A stretch of 64,000 bases of DNA from Calycina herbarum (Eukaryota > Ascomycota > Leotiomycetes > Helotiales > Pezizellaceae). Every line of letters starts with the position of its first letter. Positions within the stretch are counted from its first letter, which is position 1. A model generated the notes under the pieces. That model saw nothing but the letters and a program-made list of their open reading frames with translations. It did not search any database and had not been told where the DNA came from. The stretch lies in NCBI GenBank assembly GCA_001414485.1, contig LLEY01000041.1, forward strand, positions 453,251 to 517,250. The letters are read 5' to 3'. Positions 12,192 through 21,336 of this stretch are shown one piece after another. The position numbers and the translations under genes are program-made.

Positions 12192-13500
12192 ATGGTCGCC
12201 GACTCCAACAAAATAATACCTTTCTCTACCACAGAACGAGACGACATCATCGATGATTCTGTACGATCGATAATCAGGTGCTTGGCTGACGTTTGTAGCT
12301 CCATTTCTGTATCAATTTATGATACAGCTTGGCTCGTAATGATTTCTAGAGAGATTGAAGGTGGGGTTTGCTGGACATTTCCGGAATTCTTCCAGTATTT
12401 ACTGGATACACAACTTCTAGGTAGTTGGGGATTGGGGGTCCTATGCTTCTCAAGCGAACAGAACTATTGAACACAGTGCGCAGGTCTGCAATCAACAGAG
12501 TCACCATGGGGGGTGTTTTACGACAAATATACTCTTCATAATCTAGGTCATTATTCCTCGAACAATCAAGTCGAGATTGGGACATTCTCTCCGATAATCG
12601 GCCTCATTATTTCAGGAGGTTGGGTCGAGGTTGGGAGCTGTGATATTCCCACCCTCTATCTATCTAACTCTTATTGAGTAAACCATTCTTCTTCCTGTAA
12701 GCTGTTTTTCTGTAAGTAAGCCCATGGTAACCTGCTGGAACGCATCAGCCACTCACGTGCCATATACCCCTCTATTCCCCCTTTTGGACGGGGCTACAAG
12801 GGCTACAGTGTGGCCTCTAGAATCGAAAATGCTACAAAAACTGCCCCCAACAGTACAATATTCAAATTCCAAAGCCCAGATGTCAACTTTTTTTCCAACT
12901 ATTCAAAACCGAGCTGCTAGAGACGTCCGTTTAGAAGGCTTGTTGGACATGATGGGAATATACGCTTAACTACCAAGCTGACGGATTCATGGAGAAAATT
13001 GAAGACATCCATTGTTTGAGCGCCCAAAACACGACCAGGGCAGTCATAAGCAAGAATATCATGGGCGATCGCAAAGCTAAATTGGGGGTTGATCCGACGC
13101 TGAATTTAAGCGAGCGAGAGAATATTGAGAACAAACCATGTTACGAGCCAGTCCTCGCTCAAGGAGACAAAGCCTGGAGTTCAACTGAAGAAGTCCTTCA
13201 ACGTTTTGCAGCACACGTTTTGAAATATTCCGAAATCGCTAATATTGTTAGCGACCCAGCCCTTACTCATCTCAAGGAACAATTCAGTTTTTTCTGGGGC
13301 ATTTAGACCATTCCGTCGACAACAGTTTTCTAGTCCAGTGACCGATGCAACCTAACATAGAAATAATTCCATTGAAACCCAGTTTCTATGACTAGATACA
13401 TGGAACATCTTCCATTACTACCTCTTGTCCTTATTTTCTCGCTTGGCTATTGTGTGCCGGATTGGAGAAGCAAGCCATTCTTTCGCAAAGCCCATCGTTC
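12192..13500 (+). pseudogene. Fragment of fungal ent-copalyl-diphosphate/ent-kaurene synthase (CPS/KS)
   Basis: The first 90 codons from the ATG at 12192 resemble the start of fungal bifunctional CPS/KS enzymes: SVSIYDTAWLVMISRE, then CWTFPEFFQYLLDTQ and GSWG, against YDTAWVAMIP..WLFPECFHYLLKTQ..GSWG in the Fusarium enzyme as I remember it. This frame stops at 12468-12470. From about 12970 a second block resumes far downstream in the same family: NYQADGFMEKI, then STEEVLQRFAAHVLKY and a helix ending near 13290. After one frame change GHLDHSVDNSFLVQ follows, and past a TAG the segment TSCPYFLAWLLCAG fits the CAYSFAF region. About 600 residues between the blocks, including where the DxDD cyclase motif should lie, are missing, and the C-terminal end fades out. 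It cannot make an active enzyme. Right boundary is approximate. Confidence 0.78.
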
Positions 13501-14006
13501 CATAAAACGATAACTTTTAAGCTTGCTCTTGGGTTCTCAGTATGCATATACAGTGAGCGGGTGTTAAGCGTCCCAAGTCAAATAATATTCAAAGTTCTAA
13601 GAGAAGAAATGACAGATAAAGGGTTGTTGCTTTTGTTATTTTGAGCAGCATTTGTTATTTCACGCTCGAGAATTTCTTAAGATATAATCGCATACAAGCA
13701 GACTTTGTGGTAGATTATTGATTTGCTATAGTTCTCTGGCTGTTCACTCTTGCTTATCAGCAGAAAATTCTGGCAGTCTCGAGAAGTAACCACTAAGTAT
13801 ATGCAACATCCATCCACTCTCACCAAATTTATTACTCCTGAAGAAGCCCTTAATATTTTCCCATTACCGAACATAACACCATACTTACCCAAATTTGTTC
13901 TTTCGTCTAGATCCACCACTAACAAACTCTCCTCGGTATCTCCTCATCCTCTACTGATGAGTCTTCATTACTTGTGGTCCCACTAGTGCTAACGTCCTCA
14001 AAACCA
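13501..14006. other. Spacer downstream of the diterpene synthase relic
   Basis: AT-rich, about 500 bp. It may contain decayed remains of the 3' end of the synthase, but I could not recognise them. No gene called. Confidence 0.4.
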
Positions 14007-14936
14007 CTAGTCGTCGTTAATAGCAGCATCCATCAACATATCAAGCCAATTATCGGGAATTTCGATTTCATCTCCATCATCTTCTTCGTCTTCACTGGCA
14101 TCACCTCTACCATCATAGTAGCCTTCTGGAAATTGATGGCTATGTGTGAAGAAGCGAGATCTACACATAGGGCAGGTTGGGTCGTTTGTTTCATTAAGCC
14201 AAGTGAGGATACAAAGGTGGCCAAAGATGTGTTGACATGGAGTTCTGACGGGCTTTTCCAATGTGTTTTCAGGGGACAACTTTCCCATCTCTTCACCGCA
14301 GATATTGCAGTTCTTTTCGGCGAGCGCTGTGAGGGGAAACTCTCTCAGTAACGGCGGCAATGGCTTTCCGTCTGGGTTTCCGTCGGGGTAGTGGCCGTAC
14401 TTGTCGTCTGCATCGGCAACGAGGTTGAATAACTTGATAGAATTTATCAGTTTCTCGAGCTGGAATATTTCGCTTCGAGAAATATCGGGGTAATATTGGC
14501 GTTCATCAGTTCTACCCCAAGCGTCGCAAGCAGATTTGATTTTGTTGAATTCTTTTCGCCGCTCGCCCTCAACTCTAAACTTTGCCTGTGTTAGGGCGGA
14601 ACCGCTGTCAAATCCACTCGATGTGATGTGCAGCAATGAACTGTCGCTAGTGATCAAATTTTTGATCATATTCGCCCCGAACTTGACTTCTCTGGGGTCA
14701 GGGCCGTCCCGTCGTAAACGTACGCAGAAGGGGCATGCTGGTCCGTAAATGAGTTCTTTCGTCTCTTCGATCTCGGAACATGGGTTGAAAGGATGTTGTT
14801 GGTATAGCACGCTGGACAATTCGATTCCCGAGTCAAAATCTCCATGCTGTCCATTTTGGCAATTGACGATAATGTTAACTTCTGACTGCAAGGCAGATCG
14901 GCAGGTGCCACAACGAAGGATGTATTTTCGGCACAT
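14007..14936 (-). CDS. RING finger protein, possible E3 ubiquitin ligase
   Basis: Single exon, 309 residues; an in-frame stop lies shortly upstream of the ATG at 14936, so this start is the first possible. A RING finger lies at about residues 207-256: NCNICGEEMG, then TPCQHIFGHLCILTWL, then TCPMCRSRFF, which gives the alternating Cys/His zinc ligands. The N-terminus has its own cysteine pattern (MCRKYILRCGTCR and later ACPFCVRLRRD), suggesting a second small zinc-binding unit. The C-terminal 50 residues are very acidic (DEEDDGDEIE). RING proteins of this size usually act as ubiquitin ligases; partner and substrate are unknown. It lies beside the diterpene relic but nothing links it to that pathway. 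Confidence 0.75.
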   Translation of the reverse strand: MCRKYILRCGTCRSALQSEVNIIVNCQNGQHGDFDSGIELSSVLYQQHPFNPCSEIEETKELIYGPACPFCVRLRRDGPDPREVKFGANMIKNLITSDSSLLHITSSGFDSGSALTQAKFRVEGERRKEFNKIKSACDAWGRTDERQYYPDISRSEIFQLEKLINSIKLFNLVADADDKYGHYPDGNPDGKPLPPLLREFPLTALAEKNCNICGEEMGKLSPENTLEKPVRTPCQHIFGHLCILTWLNETNDPTCPMCRSRFFTHSHQFPEGYYDGRGDASEDEEDDGDEIEIPDNWLDMLMDAAINDD

Positions 14937-15758
14937 CGTCCTTGTGGATTCTCAATTGAGACTGTATTGTGGTAATGTTCGATGACGGTCAGGACGACTT
15001 TATTCCCGTGTCGGATTTGAGATCTCTTGTCGTTGTTCAAGGGCAAAGGTGAGAAGGTGGGAATGTGCGAATGTGCGAATGCTTGTTTGAGGCCAAATTT
15101 GATGAAATCTAAGACGTACGAAGCGTGAGGAGCGTTGAGGGCTCTTGTATGTTGCCAGGTTGACCAGCCAGGCTAGTAACTGTCAACAGCTCGTAGGTGA
15201 AGCAAATAAAGATATTGGTGCCCAGCCTCCCCTATGCAGGCACCGCCACAAGGAAACGAATACAGATTTACTGGACGTTAACACTCTGGAATCTTCTGGA
15301 TATCCCTGGAAGTAACGGGGATAGGAATTCATCAAAAGATTCAAAACACACGGAGATATATCATTTCGATGTCATAATCTCATTCACTATTGCTTAGCTT
15401 ATTCCACTATCCTGCACTATTTGCGTCTCACCCTACTGCTAAGCGAAAACCCTCTGAAGCCATGAGAAAGATCTTGAATTTGAGCTACCTACTATCCCCT
15501 CGATTGTTTGAACAGTCTAAGAGAATTGAAAACCCTGTTTCTTGATTCTCCTAAATGATTCTCCTAACTCCTCTCGAACAATATTTGCCAGATCTACTCG
15601 GGTAATGAGAATTTGGGTTCGCAACTTAATGACGTAGGTGTGCGAGGCAAGCCAAAATAATCAATACCTTCACTTCGGCATTATTGGAAAGTGAACTGGT
15701 GCAACGCAATTGTTAGCATACCGCTCCTATATTTACCTATCAACACTAATCCCAACCC
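14937..15758. other. Intergenic region, no gene seen
   Basis: About 0.8 kb. It holds the upstream region of the RING gene (high end) and the 3' flank of the deaminase-like gene. No recognisable coding content. Confidence 0.45.
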
Positions 15759-17351
15759 TCAATTTACAGCTCCATCCCCGTTCCCCTCCCCAACTTCCTC
15801 CAAACATTCACAATAAACATCCAAACTGGTCATAGGTTCCACCCTCCACATCTCCGGCTCCCCCTCAATCAGTCCCCTGACTTCTGCGTCCACACCGCCC
15901 AAAACCGTCCTATACTTCTCCCTAGTCCCATCCGAGAATTCGGCTAAATCAGGGACAGTCCATTGATCGTATAATCTGCCATGAGTTCGAGATGGGAAAA
16001 AGTGTTTATGCTTCTGCAGGAATTGGAAGCAGAGGAAGCAGAGCGACTTGGATATGCCGATTGCTCTTGGTTTGAGAAAGTTAGGAGTCGCTGAAGGTGA
16101 AGAGGGTAAAGTGCATTCTGGTGATGAGGGAGGTGAAGCGATCAAAGTAGGTGGCTTAGGTGATGAGCTGGGCTTGAGAGACTGTGTTTGAGATGGCGAC
16201 CCAGGTTGAGGTAGAATATCACCATCCCCTCCATCCTGAAAAACCAAATCATAAAAAACACACAACTGCACCTCAGCATGGACATGCATACTCCCCGCCC
16301 AACTCTCAAACCCCACACTCGTCTCCACCCCCTCATACCCCCTTAAAAATTCCATCTCCACCCCTCCCTCGAACACCTCCTTATACCTCCTGGATATCGA
16401 CACCAAAGAGTGACAAATCCTCCTATAACTCCCAATCTTCTGTATCTGCCTCAAAGATTTCACAGCACTAGAAACCTGCGAAGTAGCAACCTTCCCGATA
16501 CTATCTTCCAATCTCCTCAAATATCCCTTCGCTTCGGGGCTGATTGTGAAGTCATAACTCCTTAGTACCAAATTCTTCATCCCTTCCCTTTGTGCTTCTT
16601 CATCCCCGGAGATGTTTTCGAACTCCTCGTAGACTTTTCCCAAAGATTCGAGATGAGAAAGGATTGAAGCAAGAAGCGCCTTCTCTTTCTTACTATAAAG
16701 AAACTGCGTCCTATGTTTCAGATTCTCGAAATCTTTCCAGAGGGGTTTCTTATGACTTTTCGCCAGATACCTGGGTTTCTCCCATTTCTTACTCCTCAAC
16801 CTAGCCAACAACCTCCTTTCATGTAATCTCACCACTTCCTCAAAAATTTCCTGGACACATACTTTTTCGTCTATAGAGTGGTTACAAAGAAGGGCTGAGA
16901 TTTGGAGGAGAGAGGATTTGATGTTTGAATCGAGAGTCGTATCTAGAGCTGCGAAACGGAGTCTGAGACTCTTCCTTGTTTTTTTTGGTGGGTTTGAAAT
17001 GTTGCTGGAAGGATGGTGGGTAATCTCTTCAACACAAACAGCAGCCACACTCTGAGCTCCTTCTTCCACGGCTGCTAGGGAGGCGAATTCGTCGGCTAGT
17101 TGTTGCTCCACTCTCAAAGGCAAGATATAACCCCCTTCCATGCCCTCCTTCCCATCGCTATCGCTGACTTTCTCTGAAAATCTCGATGCATTTTCCCTCT
17201 CCCACTCATCAGCGTCAAAAATCGAAGGCGCAATCGGAACAGCGTTCGTGCGTTCCTCGAGGGTAACTAGATTCCGACGGAAGGTATCTTCATCAAGTGG
17301 ATGCCATATTGATTTTGAAGAGTGTGCGGTACGAGGATTTTGTTTGGTCAT
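15759..17351 (-). CDS. OTT_1508-like deaminase domain protein
   Basis: Single exon, 530 residues from the ATG at 17351. The C-terminal half carries the marks of the OTT_1508-like deaminase family, a fungal branch of the zinc-dependent nucleotide/nucleic-acid deaminase superfamily: MHVHAEVQLCVFY near residue 355 supplies the H-A-E zinc and proton-shuttle motif, and SKSLCFLCFQFLQ near residue 437 supplies the Cys-x-x-Cys zinc pair. HGRLYDQWTVPD follows, as is usual for this family. Between the two motifs lies a Pro/Ser-rich linker (PSSSPKPPTLIASPPSS). The N-terminal half is helical and charged with no domain I can name. Biochemical substrates are, to my knowledge, unknown. Its promoter overlaps a degraded inverted-repeat element (17545-17690). 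Confidence 0.85.
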   Translation of the reverse strand: MTKQNPRTAHSSKSIWHPLDEDTFRRNLVTLEERTNAVPIAPSIFDADEWERENASRFSEKVSDSDGKEGMEGGYILPLRVEQQLADEFASLAAVEEGAQSVAAVCVEEITHHPSSNISNPPKKTRKSLRLRFAALDTTLDSNIKSSLLQISALLCNHSIDEKVCVQEIFEEVVRLHERRLLARLRSKKWEKPRYLAKSHKKPLWKDFENLKHRTQFLYSKKEKALLASILSHLESLGKVYEEFENISGDEEAQREGMKNLVLRSYDFTISPEAKGYLRRLEDSIGKVATSQVSSAVKSLRQIQKIGSYRRICHSLVSISRRYKEVFEGGVEMEFLRGYEGVETSVGFESWAGSMHVHAEVQLCVFYDLVFQDGGDGDILPQPGSPSQTQSLKPSSSPKPPTLIASPPSSPECTLPSSPSATPNFLKPRAIGISKSLCFLCFQFLQKHKHFFPSRTHGRLYDQWTVPDLAEFSDGTREKYRTVLGGVDAEVRGLIEGEPEMWRVEPMTSLDVYCECLEEVGEGNGDGAVN

Positions 17352-18107
17352 TTCTTTCGTTTTTTTTTTTTGAAAAATGACATTTGTTAACTGGGGATAT
17401 GGCGATGTGCAGAATTCTAGGGTTGTTGAAATGAGAGAGAGATGAGAAGAGATGTGATTTATGAGATGGTTTGAGTTGTGATTTTGATAGATGAGTTGGG
17501 TTCAGCCAGAGTGCGAAGTGAAGATACCAGGGTCCGAGGTTAAGCCGGGCGTGAAATATACACCTTCCCGCTGTTCGAACTTTCCAGTACTGTTTTTGAT
17601 GATTCATTGTTTCAAAACGCCTGGGGTAATAGTCTCAAGTGTTCCAAATGCCTAGGATAATTTACTGGAATTACCCTCGAAAGTTGGAACACCTGATGCC
17701 ATCGCGAGTTAATGAGGGGGTTACGCCTCTTTTTGATCCCCAAACTTCATGTCGACCAGTGAGCCGATATATGGCGGATAAGCTATATGAGGTTTGGGGG
17801 CTAAATAGAAAGTCACGGGTAAACTGTCGATTACATAGTAAGCTAGACAAATATCAAGTAAGCTACAAATCGAAAATTAATATTATGTCAGAATGAAATT
17901 TATAATAGGCAAGACCTATTTCTCACAGCTATTCACAGGGGTCCAAGTATTTGATCAAGGATACATTGCTATTTTATATATCGCCAATCCAGCCCCATCA
18001 AGCAGCGATCACAACCGCCAAACTCGCTCCTAAAATTACATACAATTTGCCCCATCACCCAGTCATTCGCCCAAGCAATTCCCATCTCATCCCCGCAAGT
18101 TTCAAAA
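17352..18107. other. Intergenic region between the deaminase-like gene and cwc22, with a repeat copy
   Basis: About 0.75 kb. It contains the promoter of the deaminase-like gene, a dispersed repeat copy listed separately (17545-17690), and AT-rich sequence with the 3' flank of cwc22. No further gene seen. Confidence 0.5.
17545..17690 (-). mobile_element. Degraded copy of a small inverted-repeat (MITE-like) element
   Basis: Read on the minus strand, this stretch aligns by eye over about 145 bases with the interior of the element at 57713-57924. Shared blocks include GTTCCA at one end, a GGTAATT core, the run TATTACCCCAGG, and GTAC.GGAAAGTT.GAACA. It therefore belongs to the same dispersed family, in opposite orientation and more diverged. 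It lies 200-340 bp upstream of the start of the deaminase-like gene, in that gene's promoter. I cannot make out intact terminal repeats here. Confidence 0.65.
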
Positions 18108-20561
18108 TCATCTTCTGCCCCTTTTAGTAGGAGGAGATCTCGAATCACTATAATCCCTTCGCCTCTTCGGGGCCGGCGGTGAAATCGATCTACTATCCCG
18201 ACGAGCCCCACGTCTAGGCGGGGAATAGTCACGACCTCTTCGTGGAGGAGACGCCGAATAGCTATCTCGTCTAGCTGCTCTCCGAGGTGGTGGTGATCGT
18301 GAAATACTACGTCGTGCGTCGCTAACAGAGGATATATTTCTGCGTTTTCGAGGCGGAGAGTTGGAACGAGTTCTGCTCAGAGAGCGACCTCTTTTAACGG
18401 GAGGCGTGGCTGAATAACTATCCCTCCGCGCTGCTCTTCGTGGTGGTGGTGTTCGTGATCTTGAGTCGCTTTGGTATCTCCGCTCACGACGTGGAGAGGT
18501 TCGTCGCCGAGGCGGGGTGACAGATCTAGAGACAGACCTGGAAACCGACCTCGAAACTGATCTAGTTGGACTTCGGCCTCGTGGTCTCCCCTTTCCTTTG
18601 ACGTCTCTCGGGGGTGTGCGAGAAATTGATCGCCTTCTATCAGGGGAGCGTTTTCGATCACCCCCACGAGAGCGCGATCGAGACCGTGACCGAGAACCGG
18701 AGTACGAAGATCCAGTGTATGACGAATAACTTGATACAGAACTACCCGATTCCGAATCGTTATCCGCAGCAGGGGGTGCAGGCAAGGCAGGTTTAGGCAT
18801 ATTTTGCAAATACTCTCGGGATTCTTCAGTCAACGCACCCATACCAATACTGGTAAAGTAATTGATGGAGAATCTTGTGTTGCGAGGATTATCCCGAGGA
18901 AAGAGGCCTTCGAAATATGGGCGTAGAACATCATCTTTCAGACGTGCCTGCAATTTGGGCATTCCCATTGCCTCTGACAAGTCTTGGAAAAGAATTTTGA
19001 TGAAAATTCTGCTACTGGATGTCGTCTCTTCTTCGTTCAAATGTACGACTGACAAAACATGCCAGCCGATAGCATCTGAACTAATGAGGTGGCCAAAAAA
19101 TCTAGCAATGTTCCTTAACCGGTTCGTTTCGTATCGATGAATAGTGTCATAATATTTCATAAAAGATTGCTCAAATTGTTCAGTCCAGAGGCGGTTGATT
19201 TTTGCGAAACGTTCTCCGATGAGGCCGTAGAATTTCGAGTAAGTCTTTTCCTGAGAGCAACATTCGATAATCATTGATGGAAGCTCGGGTTCCTGTCCAG
19301 GTGGGAGATTGACTTTCATCAATTTGTGACAACATTCTTCGGGGTCGATACTAGACATGATAGTCAAATATATGGTTCGTCGAAGATTGACCAAGTCAGT
19401 ATTGCTCTGATCCTTGATTTCCAACTGCTTTTCTCCCTGTTTTTCTTCATCATCCTCGCTATCGTCACTTTCGTCATCATCATCGTCTTCGTCATCGCTG
19501 CCCTCACCCAGAATTTCCGCTTTCAACGCGCGATAAGCTTCCTCGTGCTCCTCCCATTCCGGGTCGAATTTGAAGATATTTAAAGTATCCTGGACCTCAA
19601 TATCATCGTCCAGCGCAGTCGTGTGCGTAATCTGGTCCTCTTCCTCCACAAGATCAAGTTCCTCCTTAATCGCTGGGTTGTCCTTGTACTGATCCTTACG
19701 AACTTGGAAAAGAACCTCAATCATGTACTGTACTCGTTTGTCAATATCAGCCTCATGTAAGATATTTCGAAATTGGTCAAACACTGCCAATGCAATTGGG
19801 CGATTCATCTCCTCGAGATGTTGTCCAACCTCCCTTGTGAGCCCAACCGCAATTTCCACACTATCGTCTGTAGGCTTGTGGAGAAGGAGAAGCAAAATTT
19901 GGGCAGCAACAACCTCATTCGCAACTTGTTGATTGCAGAGATGTGCGATAAAAGTGGTAGCTGAAAGACAGACGGCCTTGTCGTTTCTCTTGAATCCCTT
20001 CTTGAATTGAACAATCAGCCTTTTAAGGAGCAGTTCTCCAACCTGAGGGAGTTTGGTATTGACGATAGCTGCCATGGCTGCGTAAATGGGCGTAAAAGGT
20101 AAACTGGCAGCTTGTGCCTTCATAATGCTCCTGCAGAATAAACCTCGACCTCTAACCAGATTTTCCCCAAACAGTTCCGGCACAATATGCTTGATGTTCG
20201 AGACGTTGACCTTGTTGATGAGACCGTTAATAGACTTTTTCAAAGCCTCCCAAGCCATGCGCTGATACTCCTTGCTGGATTTATCCGTAATCTGAGATTG
20301 TAGAGCTCGTAATCGAGCTGGCGGTATGTATGTTCCTCCGGATCGCATCGTCAGAAGTTTCTCATATTCTGCTTTTGCCGCTGCCTGCTTTTCCTCCTCC
20401 GTTCTAACCTTTGCGACACCTCCTCTGCCGCGCGGCGCGGGTTCTGCTTGTCTCGGTGGACTTCGTCCATTTCGATCGGCGCGCGGTGATGAAGGAGCTC
20501 CTCGTGGAGGTCCATCATCGAGATGCGATTCCGTAGAAGGTAATGGGGTTTCGACCTCCAT
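18108..20561 (-). CDS. cwc22: Pre-mRNA-splicing factor CWC22
   Basis: Single exon, 817 residues from the ATG at 20561. A further in-frame ATG at 20669 would add 36 residues that do not look conserved. CWC22 is a spliceosome component needed for the first catalytic step, and in many eukaryotes it recruits eIF4AIII. Visible order: a basic, Pro/Arg-rich N-terminus; YIPPARLRALQ leading into an MIF4G domain (about residues 100-300; WEALKKSINGLINKVNVSNI, CRSIMKAQAASLPFTPIYAA); an acidic linker (EGSDDEDDDDDES); an MA3 domain (about 395-520; LRRTIYLTIMSSIDPEECCHKL, RFFGHLISSDAIGW); and a long RS-rich tail from about residue 590 with SRSVSRSVSRSV and repeated PPRRAARRDSYSA units. The length fits fungal orthologues. 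It is divergent to dpm2, with 400 bp between start codons. Confidence 0.94.
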   Translation of the reverse strand: MEVETPLPSTESHLDDGPPRGAPSSPRADRNGRSPPRQAEPAPRGRGGVAKVRTEEEKQAAAKAEYEKLLTMRSGGTYIPPARLRALQSQITDKSSKEYQRMAWEALKKSINGLINKVNVSNIKHIVPELFGENLVRGRGLFCRSIMKAQAASLPFTPIYAAMAAIVNTKLPQVGELLLKRLIVQFKKGFKRNDKAVCLSATTFIAHLCNQQVANEVVAAQILLLLLHKPTDDSVEIAVGLTREVGQHLEEMNRPIALAVFDQFRNILHEADIDKRVQYMIEVLFQVRKDQYKDNPAIKEELDLVEEEDQITHTTALDDDIEVQDTLNIFKFDPEWEEHEEAYRALKAEILGEGSDDEDDDDDESDDSEDDEEKQGEKQLEIKDQSNTDLVNLRRTIYLTIMSSIDPEECCHKLMKVNLPPGQEPELPSMIIECCSQEKTYSKFYGLIGERFAKINRLWTEQFEQSFMKYYDTIHRYETNRLRNIARFFGHLISSDAIGWHVLSVVHLNEEETTSSSRIFIKILFQDLSEAMGMPKLQARLKDDVLRPYFEGLFPRDNPRNTRFSINYFTSIGMGALTEESREYLQNMPKPALPAPPAADNDSESGSSVSSYSSYTGSSYSGSRSRSRSRSRGGDRKRSPDRRRSISRTPPRDVKGKGRPRGRSPTRSVSRSVSRSVSRSVTPPRRRTSPRRERRYQSDSRSRTPPPRRAARRDSYSATPPVKRGRSLSRTRSNSPPRKRRNISSVSDARRSISRSPPPRRAARRDSYSASPPRRGRDYSPPRRGARRDSRSISPPAPKRRRDYSDSRSPPTKRGRR

Positions 20562-20960
20562 TTTTGTTGACAGGATGGAAAGTTGGATTCGATGGAGATT
20601 ACGAGCGCGGTTTCGCAGAAGCTGTCGGGAGCATGCTGATATGGATTTCTCCGTGAACGTAAGAAGCACAGTGTGCGACCACGATGGTCGAAAGGTTTTG
20701 ATGGGAAGGTTGCGAAAGTTTGGGTGAATTGGTGATTGATGAGGCTGAAGTTTATGGCAACCAGGCGATTTTCTGACGAGCGAGGGTTCGCGCCAAGACC
20801 ACTTTTTAAGCTCGCGTCGACTCCTTTAGAGCCAGGCCAGATTTCCGTAGCCAGCCTCACCACCACAACTTCATTTCACATCACATCACCACCTACACAT
20901 CTCAAAGTCTCAGTCTTCTCGGATTTGATTCCACACGCTCTTTTCTCACCGATTGCAACA
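20562..20960. promoter_or_regulatory. Shared divergent promoter of cwc22 and dpm2
   Basis: The 399 bp between the two start codons must hold both promoters and 5' leaders. The right half is rich in CA and TCA tracts typical of fungal leaders. No single element stands out. Confidence 0.55.
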
Positions 20961-21336
20961 ATGGTACGGATCATTCCAACTCCTGCGACAAGCCTCCTGC
21001 TAACACAATCCAGCTGGACAAATTAGTTGGCCTTGGGATGCTCATCACTGCGTCGGTCGTATTTCTCTACTACAGCATCTGGACACTTCTTATGGTAAGT
21101 TACCCCTATCTACAATCGCAATTGCCAGTAAACTAATGCGATATCTGCAGCCATTTGTCGACTCGGACCACCCTCTCCAAAATGTCTTCCCCCCACGAGT
21201 CTGGGCAATTCGCATTCCCGTCATCCTTATCCTCCTCGCATCGGCTGTTGTAGGGTCCTTCTTGAGTGTGGTTATGATCCGGAGCAACAGAAAGAGAGCG
21301 GCAAAGGCAAAGGCAGCTGGGAAGAAGAAGGCATAA
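20961..21336 (+). CDS. dpm2: Dolichol-phosphate mannose synthase regulatory subunit DPM2
   Basis: Small ER membrane protein that stabilises and activates dolichol-phosphate mannose synthase and so supports GPI-anchor, N- and O-glycan assembly. Exons are 20961-20963, 21014-21094 and 21151-21336, giving 89 residues. The first coding exon is only the ATG; it is followed at once by a GT donor, and the acceptor CCAG joins it to codons for LDKLVGLGMLITASVVF. The rest is the conserved DPM2 body: YYSIWTLLMPFVDSDHPLQN (exon 2/3 joint) and FPPRVWAIRIPVILILL, with two membrane helices and a lysine-rich cytosolic tail (KRAAKAKAAGKKKA). Without the splice, no in-frame ATG would precede the conserved N-terminus, which supports the model. 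Confidence 0.9.
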
